Shown here piece after piece: positions 1-12,902 of a stretch of 64,000 nucleotides of DNA. Each line of letters starts with the position of its first letter. The first letter of the stretch is position 1. Position numbers and translations under genes: made by a program. Under the pieces are notes generated by a model, which did not search any database, was not told the DNA's origin, and was given only the letters and a program-made list of their open reading frames with translations. The stretch is from Siderastrea siderea (taxonomy: Eukaryota; Cnidaria; Anthozoa; Scleractinia; Rhizangiidae): NCBI GenBank assembly GCA_964030785.1, contig OZ034966.1:904501-968500 (forward strand), written 5' to 3'.

Positions 1-791
1 AAAATTGGACCTAAACGTCCTGCGTTAAACATTCGAGATGTAGAGAGAAATCTCTTGAAAACGATAAGCAAACAACAACACAAACTTGGCCCCAGAAGTA
101 CTAATGCAGAGTCGTAAAGCTAATTTGAGTGAACAACATGACTCGCAGTTTCGTGGAGACGAGCGATGGATTCGCTCACGCATTGAATGACCCTTTAGAC
201 ATAGAGATAGACATACTTTATTTGTTCACGCAGGTTAAAAGAAGGCAGCCAGAGGCTGATGTGGACCTGCGATCACAATTCCTTATGAATATATAAGAAT
301 TAAACATATAAAATATCTAAGAATCTATATATCAATATTAAGCAATACTTTAAGCTTATCGTTCAGTCATTGGAAAATGCGAATTATTTCAAAACACTCA
401 ACCGAACGAAAAGATCGGCCAAGTGGAAGGAGAGACAGGGAGGAAGGAAGGGATAGGAAAGCTAACGTAGACAAACTTCAGGTCGGAAATGCCCTGGAAT
501 GAAGCCAAGGATAATGAAACATGCACGCAATGCGTGCAGAGCCAATGACGTTTTGTTCCGCAAAATGGTGAAATTTATGAGGACAACCTATGTGACTTAC
601 ACCACTGCAGTACGGTTCCACCCATACCCTAACTCCCTCAACCACACCTTCCCCTCCTCGCTTGCGGTTAACGTAACACGTCTTCGCCGGAACAAGGAAT
701 CAGCATAATCAGTTATCGTAAAACCGAGTAACAAGCAGCGTGACCACGTGAAGTTAGTAACAACAAAAACAACAACAACAACAACAACAAC

Positions 792-828
<37 letters not shown>

Positions 829-994
829 GCGGAATAAGTAATTGTGTAGGGATGTACCGATATAATAATAATAATAACAATAATAATAATCTTTACTGCA
901 GAATGGATCAGCAAATCTGCTGATTATAATGTGACATTTAAAATGCACGCAAAGTAAATAAAGCTCTTCGTTTACCTTTTCTTCAAAGACAACA
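1..994. other. Non-coding sequence with triplet microsatellites
   Basis: I see no supportable gene. The stretch from about 760 to 895 is a (CAA)n run passing into (TAA)n runs. The reading frames that cross it are poly-Asn, poly-Ile or poly-Tyr artefacts of the microsatellite. The sequence is either upstream of the host protease gene or its first intron; an exon for a signal peptide could be here but I cannot identify it. Confidence 0.6.
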
Positions 995-996
995 TA

Positions 997-1600
997 GATT
1001 AGAACCCCGGTAACTCGAACTCAGATAACTCGAATTCCCCCGCTAACTCGAACTAAGTCCCATTTCCCTTGGATTTGACCCCGCTTTTCAGTCAGTTTTA
1101 CTCGGTTAACTCGAGCTCCGATAACTAGAATTCCCCGCTAACTCGAACTCAATTTGGTTTCCCTTGATCAAAATTTACCCCGATAACTCGAATACTGGTT
1201 CTTGCAACTCACCACGGATGCCCACTGAAATATCGTATTAGCTCTTCTTGTCGTGTAATCGGTAAAAACACTAAAACTACAATATATAGCAATTCGATTT
1301 TAATTAGTGCAACGAATAGATGACGTATTTGTCAGTCATCTCCCGATCTTATGATCTTGAGTGTAACTGAGTTTCATTCACAGTACTGTATTATCATAAG
1401 AATGCATAATCGTGTTACAGTTTCTGACGGGATAAGTTTAATTTGCACTGTACTGTGTACTTGAAGTGCTGAAAAATCAGTAAACTATCATATATCATCC
1501 TGGCAAATTCAATAGTCAATCGACCCCGATAACTCGAACCCCCGCTAACTCGAACTGTTTTTCGTTTCCCTTCAGAGTTCGAGTTACCGGGGTTCTACTG
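997..1600. mobile_element. MITE-like element, pogo/Tigger-type ends
   Basis: The left end reads TTAGAACCCCGGTAACTCGAA and its inverse, TTCGAGTTACCGGGGTTCTA, closes the element at 1579-1598, giving terminal inverted repeats of about 20 bp. The dinucleotide TA flanks both sides (995-996 and 1601-1602), matching a TA target duplication. Short TAACTCGAA motifs recur inside near both ends. There is no transposase frame, so it is non-autonomous. Assignment to pogo/Tigger rests on the TA duplication and the end sequence only. Confidence 0.6.
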
Positions 1601-1699
1601 TATTCGAAAACATCAGTTTCTTGCATTTTTTATGTATTCAAGTCTTGAAATGTGTAGGAAAAAAGACAATACTTGTAACCCGAACCACGCTCTAAGCTA

Positions 1700-4304
1700 C
1701 GGAAGCTTCAAAGGGACATTGAACTTTATGAAAAATGGAAGTTTTTTTTTTTAGAAAATGGAAGTTGAAGTTGTGAAAATGGAAGTTTGTTTTTGGAAAA
1801 AGGAAGTTGAAGTTGTGAAAATGGAAGTCTGTTTTTTGAAAAATGGAAGTTGAAGTTGTAAAAATGGAAGTTTGTTATTTGAAAAATGGAAGTTGAAGTT
1901 GTAAAAATGGAATTTTTTTTTTGAAAAATAGAAGTTGAAGTTGTGAAAATGGAAGTTTGTTTTTGAAAAATGGAAGATGAAGTTGTAAAAATGGAAGTTT
2001 GTTTTTTGAAAAATGGAAGTTAAAGTTGTAAAAATGGAAGTTTGTTTTTTGAAAAATGGAAGTTGAAGTTGTAAAAATGGAAGTTTTGTTTTTTGAAAAT
2101 GGAAGTTGAAGTTGTAAAAATGGCAGTTGAAGTTGTAAAAATGGAAGTTTGTTTTTTGAAAAATGGCAGTTGAAGTTGTAAAAATGGAAGTTTGTTTTTG
2201 AAAAATGGAAGTTGAAGTTGTAAAAATGGAAGTTTGTTTTTTGAAAAATGGAAGTTGAAGTTTTAAAAATGGAAGTTTGTTTTTTGAAAATGGAAGTTGA
2301 AGTTGTAAAAATGGCAGTTGAAGTTGTAAAAGTGGAAGTTTGTTTTTTGAAAAATGGAAGTTGAAGTTGTAAAAATGGAAGTATGTTTTTTGAAAAATGG
2401 AAATTGAAGTTGTAAAAAGAGAAGTTTGTTTCACCTATCCCATGAACCAATACGGGTCTCATAGATCGTTATGATGCTCAAAATGGATTCCAAAGTCTTG
2501 TTTGCTTCTCTTGTACTTTTACTCAGTGTAATTGCCTTCTCCAAAGGTGTCCTACCACCGTACACTCCTTCCGTGAGTGTTAACTTTGAAACAACCTCTC
2601 GTATCCTTTGAAGAGGCAATACGGCGAGTCTGAAGCAAATTAAGAGCTATTTGTAACTTCAGTTGGCGTGGTTTCTAATACGTTAAATATCACAGATATA
2701 AATCGACACAGGACAAATGACCGCCGCAATGATCTGCTCACGTGAGCGGTATGTTATGGATTGATGTGTTCGCCAGACTTAATTCCTATTTTCACGAGAC
2801 CTTAGTAATCAACGACACAAAAAGCCGAGCTCTCAACTATACTTTTGTTACTGGCGACTTAACCTAATTTCCTGATTTGCTCAGTTCTCGCCCGGTTGCA
2901 CCAGTGTCGAATTATTTCCATTTTTACAACTTCAACTGCCATTTTTACAACTTCAACTTCCATTTTCAAAAAACAAACTTCCATTTTTACAACTTCAACT
3001 TCCATTTTTCAAAAAAACAACTTCCATTTTTACAACTTCAACTTCCATTTTTCAAAAAACAAACTTCCATTTTTACAACTTTAACTTCCATTTTTCAAAA
3101 AACAAACTTCCATTTTCACAACTTCAACTTCCATTTTTCAAAAAACAACTTCCATTTTTACAACTTCAACTTCCTTTTTTCAAAAAACAAACTTCCATTT
3201 TTACAACTTCAACTTCCATTTTTCAAAAAACAAACTTCCATTTTTACAACTTCAACTTCCATTTTTCAAAAAACAAACTTCCATTTTTACAACTTTAACT
3301 TCCATTTTTCAAAACACAAGCTTCCATTTTCACAACTTCAACTTCCATTTTTCAAAAAACAAACTTCCATTTTTACAACTTCAACTTCCATTTTTCAAAA
3401 AACAAGCTTCCATTTTTAAAACTTCAACTTCCATTTTTCAAAAAACAAACTTCCATTTTCACAACTTCAACTTCCATTTTTCAAAAAACAAACTTCCATT
3501 TTTACAACTTCAACTTCCATTTTTCAAAAAACAAACTTCCATTTTTACAACTTCAACTTCCATTTTTCAAAAAACAAACTTCCATTTTCACAACTTCAAC
3601 TTCCATTTTTCAAAAAACAAACTTCCATTTTTACAACTTCAACTTCCATCTTTCAAAAAACAAACTTCCATTTTTACAACTTCAACTTCCATTTTTCAAA
3701 AAACAAACTTCCATTTTTACAACTTCAACTTCCATTTTTCAAAAAACAAACTTCCATTTTCACAACTTCAACTTCCATTTTTCAAAAAACAACTTCCATT
3801 TTTACAACTTCAACTTCCTTTTTTCAAAAAACAAACTTCCATTTTTACAACTTCAACTTCCATCTTTCGAAACACAAACTTCCATTTTTACAACTTCAAC
3901 TTCCATTTTTCAAAAAACAAACTTCCATTTTCACAACTTCAACTTCCATTTTTCAAAAAACAAACTTCCATTTTTACAACTTCAACTTCCATTTTTCAAA
4001 AAACAAACTTCCATTTTTACAACTTCAACTTCCATTTTTCAAAAAACAAACTTCCATTTTCACAACTTCAACTTCCATTTTTCAAAAAACAAACTTCCAT
4101 TTTTACAACTTCAACTTCCATTTTTCAAAAAAACTTCCATTTTTACAACTTCAACTTCCATTTTTCCATAAACAAGCTTCCATTTTCACAACTTCAACTT
4201 CCATTTTTCAAAAAACAAACTTCCATTTTCGCAACTTCAACTTCCATTTTCTAAAAAAAGAACTTCCATTTTTCATAAAGTTCAATGTCCCTTTGAAGCT
4301 TCCG
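1700..4304. mobile_element. Foldback-type element with minisatellite arms
   Basis: The ends are inverted copies of a 45-bp segment starting CGGAAGCTTCAAAGGG (1700-1744 and 4260-4304), flanked by TA on both sides. Each arm is a tandem array: on the left a unit of about 40 bp containing GAAAAATGGAAGTTGAAGTT (1735-2430), on the right its reverse complement (2925-4270). The centre (2431-2920) is unique. This matches the architecture of Drosophila FB and sea-urchin TU foldback elements. The long reading frames in the arms are repeat artefacts. A 62-codon minus-strand frame in the centre (2431-2619) contains an ankyrin-like GGRTPLEKAI string and could be captured host sequence. Confidence 0.75.
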
Positions 4305-4306
4305 TA

Positions 4307-5724
4307 CTAAGCAGGGCTGCGCTAAGGTGGTAATTTCTGTACTTATCTCTTTGCACGTGACACCGCGTCTCGATGGAGATAAACACCGGTATTTTTTCGG
4401 GAAAATATGTTCGGACCGGCGCAAAAACTATGGTATAAACTTCGAGGCCGATCTTGTCAGCTTCCGGTCACTGCGCAGTTCCGATTATGTCAGCTCTTAC
4501 CATCGATTGCCGTAATTTCCAGCCGATTATTAATGGGTAATCTGTTAATTTTTGAACAAATTTAAACAACAGTTGCTACTGGACAGGAGGAAGGTGCGGG
4601 TTACATGGCAATTTTTAAATATTATTGTGCAAATACCAGTGCCACAGACTTAAAATCAATTTTGATTTAAAGTAACTGGTAACAGTAGTCTGTCATGGTA
4701 TAAAGAAACTGTAAGTGTAACACTGTGTATGTGCGAATGCAGAGACGAATCTGGGTTTCCACTTTTGTTGTACAAACATGAGGTGTTTACTCTCATAAAT
4801 AAAACATGAAAGTATAAGGCATAGACAGCTTGTGTAGACAGTATACCGGGTAGTCATTAAGTGTATCATAAAAGTAAACAAAGACGACAAAGGCTACTGC
4901 TGATCCGATGCAGACGAGAGTCACAAAAATTGAAAATAAAGTTACAACGCCGGTCTTTACGAACATAAATAACTTCGCTTTCAAATATGATAACGAATTT
5001 CAACATTTAATTTCTGCCTACCTTTTCAAGTTGATACGCCTGATTTGTTCTGAAACAGAAGCAAAACCCTAAACCTAAACCAAGCTTTCAAAATTCAATA
5101 GTTATAGGTCTGTATTAGAATGCTTTGTTGTTTAATAATCTTGCGTTCGCTTTGAGATGTTTTGAGCGTTGCGTTACATTTCGAAGGTTCAAATTACAAG
5201 CGCTGTCACCACGGTATGAAAATTTGTTCAACACGCTTTGAACTATAAATAATGGTATCTAAATCCAAGATGATACTCTAATTCCTTGAGCACCAGTGTA
5301 ACTTGGATTTAATATTAGTTCCATTCAAGTTTTTTCAGTTTTAAGAATAGCTATCAACAAGCCCCTCAATTTCTGATATTACCTTGAAATGGTTTCATGT
5401 TAATACACACGCAATAATGCCACTGCTGTGGAAATTTGTAATTTCGCTAAGTAAACACAGGACTACAACGCGGAACACTTCAAAACCCGGGGATCGTACT
5501 CCCATAGTATAAGCTGGCGGCACAACCCCTTCCAACATCTCACAGAATAACCTCCCGCCCCGGCCTCAGAGAGACAAACTTCTCGCGCGGTTTCGCCGTT
5601 GATTTTTTAGGTTACAACATTAGCCATGTGACGTCTCTAACGTGACGTTATTGGCTAAAAACGGATGGTCGCGATCGTCGCCTGGAATTCCCTGTCACAT
5701 CCGGGAATTTAACTTGCTAGAACA
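4307..5724. other. Non-coding intergenic or intronic sequence
   Basis: I see no gene here. There are only short frames without recognisable motifs. A short CCCTAAACCTAAACC string near 5070 resembles telomere repeat but is too short to mean anything. Confidence 0.5.
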
Positions 5725-7284
5725 AAGGAGGCTGGGAACAGTTTTTTCGGGCCTTGGACTGTATCTTTTGAAATCAAAATCTTGCATAGAAGACAAACTT
5801 CGATTTGCTTGATACTAAACCATCTTTTCGACATATAACCAAAGTTTAGTTTTTCATTGGTTTCTTGGCAACAGCTGTCACCCTAGCAACGATAATAGAC
5901 AGCCCCTTATTTTAGATAATGTCGACTATCTAAAAATCCAACAGATACTTTATGACGAAATCTTTTATCAATTTAAAAGAAAAATCTGTAAGTCAGTTTA
6001 GCAAATATTGCTATTTATGTAAATTACGAACTTTTTTATTGATTTGTGCTTCATTTTAGCACTTTTTAAATATAAATATCTTAAAATCGCTGCCACCTAG
6101 GAAGCTCAATGTACATTAAGAATGTTTTGCTATCATAAAAGATTTTTTAAGTGAAAAGAGAAAGTGTTAAGTTTTATTTTTCTTGAGATATTGGAGAAAA
6201 TTGCAGGAATGACCAAAATCAAACAGTAAGAAACGATTAATGATTTTATGCTAGAGACGTTAATGTCGTCTTAGACGTTGATATCGTCTCGAGATGACAT
6301 TAACGTCTAGTATAAAAACGGAATATAAGTCAGACGACTTTAACGTCTGACGACATTAACGTCTTCTGTTAAGTGCGACTGAACGTCGCACTTCAGCAGA
6401 CGACTTTAACGTCTCAGGCGTTAAAGTCGTCTAGTATAAAAACGAGACGACCTTAACAGAGACGAATTTAGCCCTAAATCGCTTTATCGTTCCAATTTAG
6501 GTAGCCGTTTCTCCACCACGGATAATCCCTCTGTTCATCTCCACTTTTTCCCTTCCTTTCTCTCTTTTTGGCCACGACACGCCAGCCAAGTGCTTTTTCC
6601 GAAAAACCGCTCCCTTGACTGATTTTACCTTTTTAAAAACATTTCCGTTTCAATGTATTTTATTTCTCGAAGATGTCAAGAACAAGACTTCAGAGCGAAG
6701 CAAGGAAACTCGGCTTCGCCATGTTTACATATAGGTGGGTTTGTTGTTTTGCGCACTTTTATTGATTTGCCGCCGAGTTTAGTCGTGTCTAGTGTCTTTC
6801 GAGAATAGAACCCAGTCTTTTTCAGAGAAAACCTGTTTTTTTTTCTATTTGGTTGTCTCCTTTAATACGTCCCGTTTTTATACCAGACGGCATAAGTGTC
6901 TGAGACGTGAAATACGTCTAGACGACACAAGAGATCCTCTCTTGGACGACTTTAACGTCTCTAGCATAAAAACGGCCATTTACTTGAAAACGGTCTTACA
7001 GATTTTTCTCTAGTTTCGCATACAAGTTGTGTAGGTTGAGTGACTCAAATACTTCAAGTTTCGCGATAAATTGTCTGATTGGATTTCGACATAGTCGACA
7101 TTATTTAAAATGAGGGGCTGTCCATTACCATTGCTATGGTGATAGCTGTTGCTAGGAAACCAATAAAAAACTAAAGTTTGGTCATATGTCGAATAGATGA
7201 TGTAGTATCAAGGAAATCAAAGTTTGTCAAAAGATACACTCCAAGGCTAAAACAACAAACTGTTCCGAGCCTCCTTAAATTAAG
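5725..7284. mobile_element. Non-autonomous DNA transposon with TIRs of about 220 bp
   Basis: The segment 5725-5945 is repeated in inverted orientation at about 7070-7284; shared landmarks are AAGGAGGCT at the tips, GGCAACAGCTGTCACC and ATAATGTCGACTAT. The interior holds a cluster of short palindromes built on GACGTTAA/TTAACGTC (6250-6470 and 6890-6970), each followed by TAGTATAAAAACGG-like sequence. No transposase frame is present. The exact ends and target duplication could not be fixed. Confidence 0.65.
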
Positions 7285-9230
7285 CCATGTGGCGGATTTA
7301 TAGGATTTGAACAACTGAAATTATCGGATCGCTGTGGTTTTTTCTGCTAAAAAACAGCTTCCAAATCACCGTTTTTGTATGGAGAAGACCGCTTTGAGGA
7401 ATTTCATGAAATGATTAAGGCCAAAAGTAGCGGAAAATGCGAAGGATACCAGTGGACATCTTACATTGTATGCCTTCAAAAGCATGACAGTCTTTTAAAC
7501 TAAGGAATATTACAGAAACTGGGGTTTTGTTATCCTTTGAAGACTTTGAATTTAGCCTGAGCCCATGAGGGGAGGTCTGCCCGAAGAGAAAACTCAGAAA
7601 ACTTTTTTTTCAAAGTCGTAAGAATTTTTTCAAGAAACGAGCTGCCATTTTTTTGTTTCTCAAACTTATTTCCAGTACTGCACGGCTCTTTCGTTGTGTT
7701 TACTTCATGTATGCTTCATATAGTAACGTCTCGGAAAAACACGACACAACACTAACCCCTCCCGGACGGGTTTTTTTCGTTGTTGTTGTTGTTGACATTG
7801 GACGCGACAAAACGTACTTTAAGAATCCTACGGTTTGAGCTCAGTTCCTGTCATTGTTTTCTCTGAGGGGTCATTAATTTCTTTCTCGCGCGAGGGGATA
7901 CATAGAGGATATTACAGGCGGCGCGAAGATATGATATGCGCTCGTTCGTAAAATATTGTTTTTTACCACTCAAAAATAAAATTCATATCTTCAAGCCGCC
8001 GTGTAGTTTTCTTTTTATTATATAGAGAAGAGTATTTTTGTACAAACAACAGTGTAAAAGCTGGAATGACGTCATCGATATCCTCACTAGTGAGGATATG
8101 GAAATTATGCCACTCGAGTCCCGGATGTAGTTTCGTATGAAATTTACGAGTGGTCTATTTTCCACAACAACAACAACAACAACAAGCTTTATTTGCATGA
8201 CTATAACAAAGTAATACAGTATTGCAAAAGCCACTTAAATATAATTATATTGAATTACTTAATTAAAATAACTAAAGAGATTACAACCATTTCTTATTTA
8301 ATCATTTCTTTTTAACCATTCAGAGAGGTAGCCATTGTAACTAGTTTGTATCTCAGTTCAAAGCATGACGAGATGAATGAAATTAATTGAATATTTATAA
8401 AATAATCAGTACAATTCATAAGATGTGACAGTAAGGTCTCAAAGCACTCTTGTCTATGTAATAAAACAAGTTATATCGGTAGTAAAAAAAATATGATGGG
8501 CAGACCTTTTTGGAATCGACCCCAGCTGTCCTTTACTAGACTCTTTCTTATTGACATACTTCTTTTGATCACCAGATTTTCTTGTTGTCATTTGCTGTGA
8601 TATGGATGTTGTTCAGTCATAGTACGGAGAGTTACAGTAAGTGTTAAGCTTGTTTCTAGTCTCGGTAGTTTAAACATGTATGTTTAAATACACCGTCTGG
8701 CCGAAGGATAAAATCTCTATAACCAATTGCAAATATGGCAGCGAAACTTTCCAACACGTGCAATGCCTTCCGTTATTATGCTATTTGCAAAGCCATGAGG
8801 AAATCTGTTAGCCCTCGGACATACAATTAATCTCATATCGCTACCTTGGTACAAGGAGGAGGTGGTGGGGGGGGGGGGGTGGTAGCACGGTTGATGTACT
8901 CCACTTGTGTTTGTGTTGTGTTGAAATATTGTGAGAAGATTTTACCTAAAATAGATAGCCTGTAATGTAAGGCTTAATGTAATGTAATGGATTAATGTAA
9001 TGCAAGATGAAATAGGATATTACTGGATGTGACACTGCTAGTGGCCAGTGACGTTATCCAAAATGGCAGTCAAGCTGACCATCATCCTACATTTCATTCA
9101 ATGCTGAATTGCAGTTCATCAGCAATTACATTTTTTCATCCTAGACATGTAGAATGTCACATAGACAAATGACATAATCAAACACTATGCTGGTTTTCCT
9201 CACCGAAAAAAGTTGGAAAACATGCATCAT
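7285..9230. other. Non-coding sequence with short repeats
   Basis: No gene is supportable. Visible items are a perfect 22-bp palindrome ATATCCTCACTAGTGAGGATAT at about 8079-8100, a (CAA)n run near 8166-8184, a G run near 8864-8878, and GTAATGTAATG repeats near 8965-9002. Confidence 0.5.
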
Positions 9231-9232
9231 TA

Positions 9233-9394
9233 CCGTATTTACTCGATTAAGCGCCGCCCCCGATTAAGCGCCGCCCTCAATTAAGCACCGCGTAGGAGAG
9301 CAAAAACATTGAAGAGAGCCGCACCCGAATAAGCGCCGCATCTGAAACACTAAAAATTTAAAGAGCGCCGCGGCGCTTACTCGAGTAAATGCGG
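9233..9394. mobile_element. 162-bp MITE with CCGTATTTACTCGA ends
   Basis: The left end CCGTATTTACTCGATTAAGC and the right end, the inverse of CCGCATTTACTCGAGTAAGC, form imperfect terminal inverted repeats flanked by TA (9231-9232 and 9395-9396). AAGCGCCGC motifs recur inside. It has no coding capacity. Confidence 0.7.
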
Positions 9395-9649
9395 TATTTT
9401 GAAAATGACTAGACTTCGTATTACGTGTGACGTCATGTCTTGTAGCCACAACAAACGAACCCGTCAAACTTTGCCAAAGTGTGTGTTAGGGATAAAAGTA
9501 CAGCTAATAAAAATGGTAGGAGCTGATAGCATCTCTAGGGAAGATTGCAGACAACTGCTTTGTTAATCCAAGGGTTAATCAGTTTGATTACGAATTGATT
9601 GTCTCATGCATTCAGTACAAAATTTCAATAGAGATTTCATTTGTTACAG

Positions 9650-9787
9650 AAGAGAGAAGTACATGTGGCTACAGTTCAGTAAATTTTAGGTATCGCATCG
9701 TTGGTGGAAAAATCTCCACGAAAGGAATGTGGCCCTGGCAGATTGGAATCTACAGAATCAACGACCACGGAAAAAGTACAATTATGA
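9650..9787 (+). CDS. Host serine protease-sushi gene, exon with activation site
   Basis: This exon encodes the start of an S1 (chymotrypsin-fold) protease domain. It shows a Cys-Gly, then RIVGG, the usual zymogen cleavage site whose new N-terminal Ile activates the enzyme, then MWPWQIGIYR. The acceptor TTTGTTACAG ends at 9649 and the donor GTAATT starts at 9788. The reading frame leaves one base, completed by the exon at 11102. The initiator Met and signal peptide must lie upstream and were not found, so the N-terminus is unknown. The order protease first, CCP modules after, is opposite to MASP/C1r/C1s, where CCPs precede the protease. Confidence 0.85.
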
Positions 9788-9831
9788 GTAATTCAGTCTT
9801 GAGTTTAGTACATGTAATCGCAGGAGGCCAA

Positions 9832-9945
9832 GTAGAATTAAGGATAAATTTTCCTTTGTATTTTCAAAGTTTTTACAAAATTGCGCGACGAGGGCAATTT
9901 GTAAGAACTTTGAAAATACAAGCAAAAATTTATCCTTAATTCTAC
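9832..9945. repeat. Near-perfect hairpin MITE in host intron
   Basis: The arms GTAGAATTAAGGATAAATTT and AAATTTATCCTTAATTCTAC are inverse copies at the two tips, and complementarity continues with few mismatches to a short centre around GCGACGAGG. The whole 114 bp can fold as a single hairpin, typical of palindromic MITEs. The intron sequence that follows to 11101 holds no gene I can support. Confidence 0.7.
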
Positions 9946-11101
9946 GATGACTTAGTGCGATCACTTGTTTATAAGACAGAGGGCAAAATTTTCGTAGAAC
10001 TTTCCATGCACGTCGAAACACAATCACCGGCCCCCAGAATGAAAGCACGCTGGTATACAATTCACCACACAAGCAGTTTAACTGTTGCTCGGCGTACAGC
10101 ACTAAAAAGACTGTCTATTATGCATATGTTCATCTTAAGAGATAAATACAATTCTAGTTCAATGACAACTGACACACGTAAACTTTATTTACCCGAGTTG
10201 CGAAGCTTCCTCTCGCTCGCTGAACCAAGGTTTTCTGCAGTTTTAAGACAAATAGCCATTTGCTGTTTCTCGTAAAACGTTCAGGTTCATCTTTTGGAAT
10301 TTCTCTTCGAGCTATGCATGACCCGATTTCCATACTATTTTTGCCAACCAACCCGGTTAAAAGTCAAACTCTGAAGAGATTTCCTTGTGTTGAACAGCTC
10401 AAAATCAAGACGCTTACAAAATGCAAATGGCGCGCTCTCGCGCTCAGCCAATCAAATGCGAGTAATTTTGGCGCTTGGCCAATCAGGAGTCAGTAAGTTT
10501 GCCCTCGTTTGAAAGTAAATAAAGAAAAAATGCCCTCTTTCTCAACCAATCAGCAGTCAGTAATTTCGCTGTATATTTTTGCTCAATTGGCTTTAAAGGC
10601 TCAAAGATTTCAAACAAAGTTTTGTTGTTAAGGTACATGTATTGTGATATCAAACAAGACCACGGATTCATTCCGTAGGCGGCACACTTCCAGCCAGAAT
10701 TTCAGAAAACCACTAAATTTATTAATAACCAAAAAGCAATAGAAAAAAGCTGCAAGGATACAGAGCTGTAATAGCCAGAAAAAAGGTTAAATTATTTATC
10801 ATTTGCGATCAAAAAATCAATGTTTGAAAAAGAGGTCTGTGGAGATATATTGGTTTCATGAAAACGCCAAAGTTCATAAACACTGAAATGACCTGCCAAA
10901 TTGTTGCCATATAAACGTTAGCAATGTTCATAGTTTGGTGGTATTTGCTTGGATATTGATGAAAGTGATAAACGTGGCACACTCCCTCCCCCAGGCTGAA
11001 TGGGGGGCAAGGTAACAAAATTAGAGGACTCTTAGAGCCTACGTTGTAAGCAAGATTGTTGCTTAAGTGATCCACTAACAACCACGATATTCTCTCTTTA
11101 G

Positions 11102-11201
11102 ACTTTATCTTATGTGGTGGTGCGCTTATATCTCGTGACTGGGTTTTGACCGCTGCACACTGCTTCTATCAGAACAAGGTATTCAATGGGAATACAAGTC
11201 T
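11102..11201 (+). CDS. Host serine protease, exon with catalytic His
   Basis: Translation gives CGGALISRDWVLTAAHCF, the standard S1 block with the catalytic histidine in TAAHC. The acceptor is TCTCTTTAG (to 11101). The donor is the strong GTAAGT at 11202 and not the earlier GTATTC at 11179, because only the later site leaves the two bases that the next protease exon (35999) needs. The following intron runs to 35998 and contains all of Polinton 1. Confidence 0.88.
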
Positions 11202-11490
11202 GTAAGTTTTGATTCTTTTATTTCAACTGCAGTTCATTATTCACCCTTTAATGAGTCAACATTCCTAATCTGTTTCACGCTTCTTTTGCTCGTAAACTCT
11301 TCCTTTCCCTTCCCTACTCTTGGCTTAAAATCAGGAGAAAGAAGAGAAACATTTAAAACCATAACACATAAAAATATATCGTTGCATTGAACGCAATGCA
11401 ATATAAAGAAGTCCAAGCACTTATAATTAAATCTTTGTTAATCATCTTAGCGAAGATTAAAAGGCAATTTTAATAGGGTGTGGGAAGAAT

Positions 11491-11680
11491 GCGAGTTGTG
11501 GAGTTGCGAGTTGCGAGTTGCGAGTAACGAGTTACGAGTTGCGAGTTGCGAGTTGCGAGTTGCGAGTTGCGGGTTGCGGTTTGCGAGTTGCGAGTTGCGA
11601 GTTGCGAGTTGCGAGTTGCGCGTTGCCAGTTGCCAGTTGCCAGTTGCCAGTTGCCAGCGGCGAGTTGCCAGTTGCGATGG
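11491..11680. repeat. GAGTTGC heptamer minisatellite (left copy)
   Basis: A 7-bp unit GAGTTGC is repeated about 25 times with variants such as CAGTTGC. The same array, shorter and inverted, lies at 34484-34530 on the other side of Polinton 1. Both arrays open outward with the shared sequence TGCGAGTTGTGGAGTTGCGAG, so they look like ends of one older element split by the Polinton. Reading frames across the array are artefacts. Confidence 0.85.
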
Positions 11681-11689
11681 AAAATGGTG

Positions 11690-12902
11690 TAGATTCCTCA
11701 TCAGTATTCGCAAAATTGTAGATAATGTTCTTGGGAAAAGTATCATATCCTTTTTTGTCTTATTATTAAGACGAATTTTTTCTCAGTTTCTTTCCGAAAT
11801 TTTTTTTTACATTTCAAGCTCCTCCTTTTCTTTCTCCCCCTTTTTTCTTTAACTATATGTTTGCGCTACTCGCGGTTTAACGAATGCGTGGGAGAATGTG
11901 TTGTGCTGTGCTTTTAGGCAATGTTGGTCAAGTTACTTTTTTTGCCGGGTTCTCAACTGAACCTATCGCATGGATTACAAAGTAAATGGAAACAGTGACA
12001 CATTTTCCAATTTTTGACATACACAAGGACGCTCAACTCAATCGAAACCTGTATCTTCGACTTGACCTCAAAACATGTTTTGCTGTTAAATTACTGACAG
12101 CGTAACAAAGTTAATCAATCGGAGACGCACTCCGCTAAAAGGACGATAGTCGAGTACAAACAAAAAAGTTCCTTGCAACTTTGGTAAACAAAAACGATGC
12201 AAAAACTTAAACAACGTTTAGTAAACGTCACAATTTGGTAAAATCAATTCATAAGCGGTCCACCTTAAGCGAAACCCCAACCGCTCAGGAAAACAATCAC
12301 AATGTTCTCTTTCATAGTGGGTCATAGCCAGTTCAACCATGTATGAGAAAAAAAGGTTGGAATTGGTTTACACCAAGGCAAAACCTGTTTCATGTTCAAC
12401 GTAAGTTATTTCCAAAAACGCAACCGCCCCTGACAAACAATTACATTTAAACAAATACACTGAAGTAAACAACGGGAAATCGCACGGAAGTTCGTGTAGT
12501 CAGCACAAGAAAACAAAACAAAAACAAAACAAAAACAAAACCCTATGACTGTAGTCAGGAGGTTATGGGCTCTCGTCGTAGTTTATGAGAAAATATGAAA
12601 CTACAAGCGAAAGTGACATTTGTTGAATTTCTAATTCAAAAATCTAAGATGTAATTTCGTCAGAATTAACGTTCACCCAGTGCACTTCACAAGATTTCCG
12701 TTGTGGTGAATGCTTTAGATATGCATCGTTCAGGCAAAGGCGAAATTTGGCTAATGCAGGGTTCGACATCTCCGCTAGCCCGGTCGCCCGAGGCTAGTTA
12801 AACGAGTAGAAAATTTCTTGTTGATTATCTTTTAATGTACCGTTAAAACTCATTCGACTGAAACTGCATTGTGAAGTTGCTAAAAGTATGTTATTCTAGC
12901 TG
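11690..12902. other. Intron sequence, left half of an older repeat element
   Basis: There is no gene. Patches are inverted copies of sequence right of Polinton 1, for example the string with CTACTCGCGG and AACGAATG near 11866-11905 against 34215-34255, and AGGGTTCGACAT near 12760 against 34028-34052. This supports a pre-existing inverted-repeat element into which Polinton 1 inserted. Confidence 0.5.

Noticed and set aside
1751..2462. Two overlapping long minus-strand reading frames rich in FHFYNFN
   Set aside because: They are translations of the minisatellite arm of the foldback element; several frames of the same repeat are open at once.
2877..3419. 180-codon plus-strand frame of the same composition
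   Set aside because: Repeat artefact of the right arm of the foldback element.
5070..5090. Telomere-like CCCTAAACCTAAACC
   Set aside because: Only two imperfect units, expected by chance in a window of this size.
8079..8100. 22-bp perfect palindrome ATATCCTCACTAGTGAGGATAT as a possible operator
   Set aside because: It lies in repetitive non-coding sequence with no nearby gene; more likely part of an interspersed repeat.
11447..11852. Frames of about 100 codons on both strands with RVASCEL or QLATRNS repeats
   Set aside because: They translate the GAGTTGC minisatellite.
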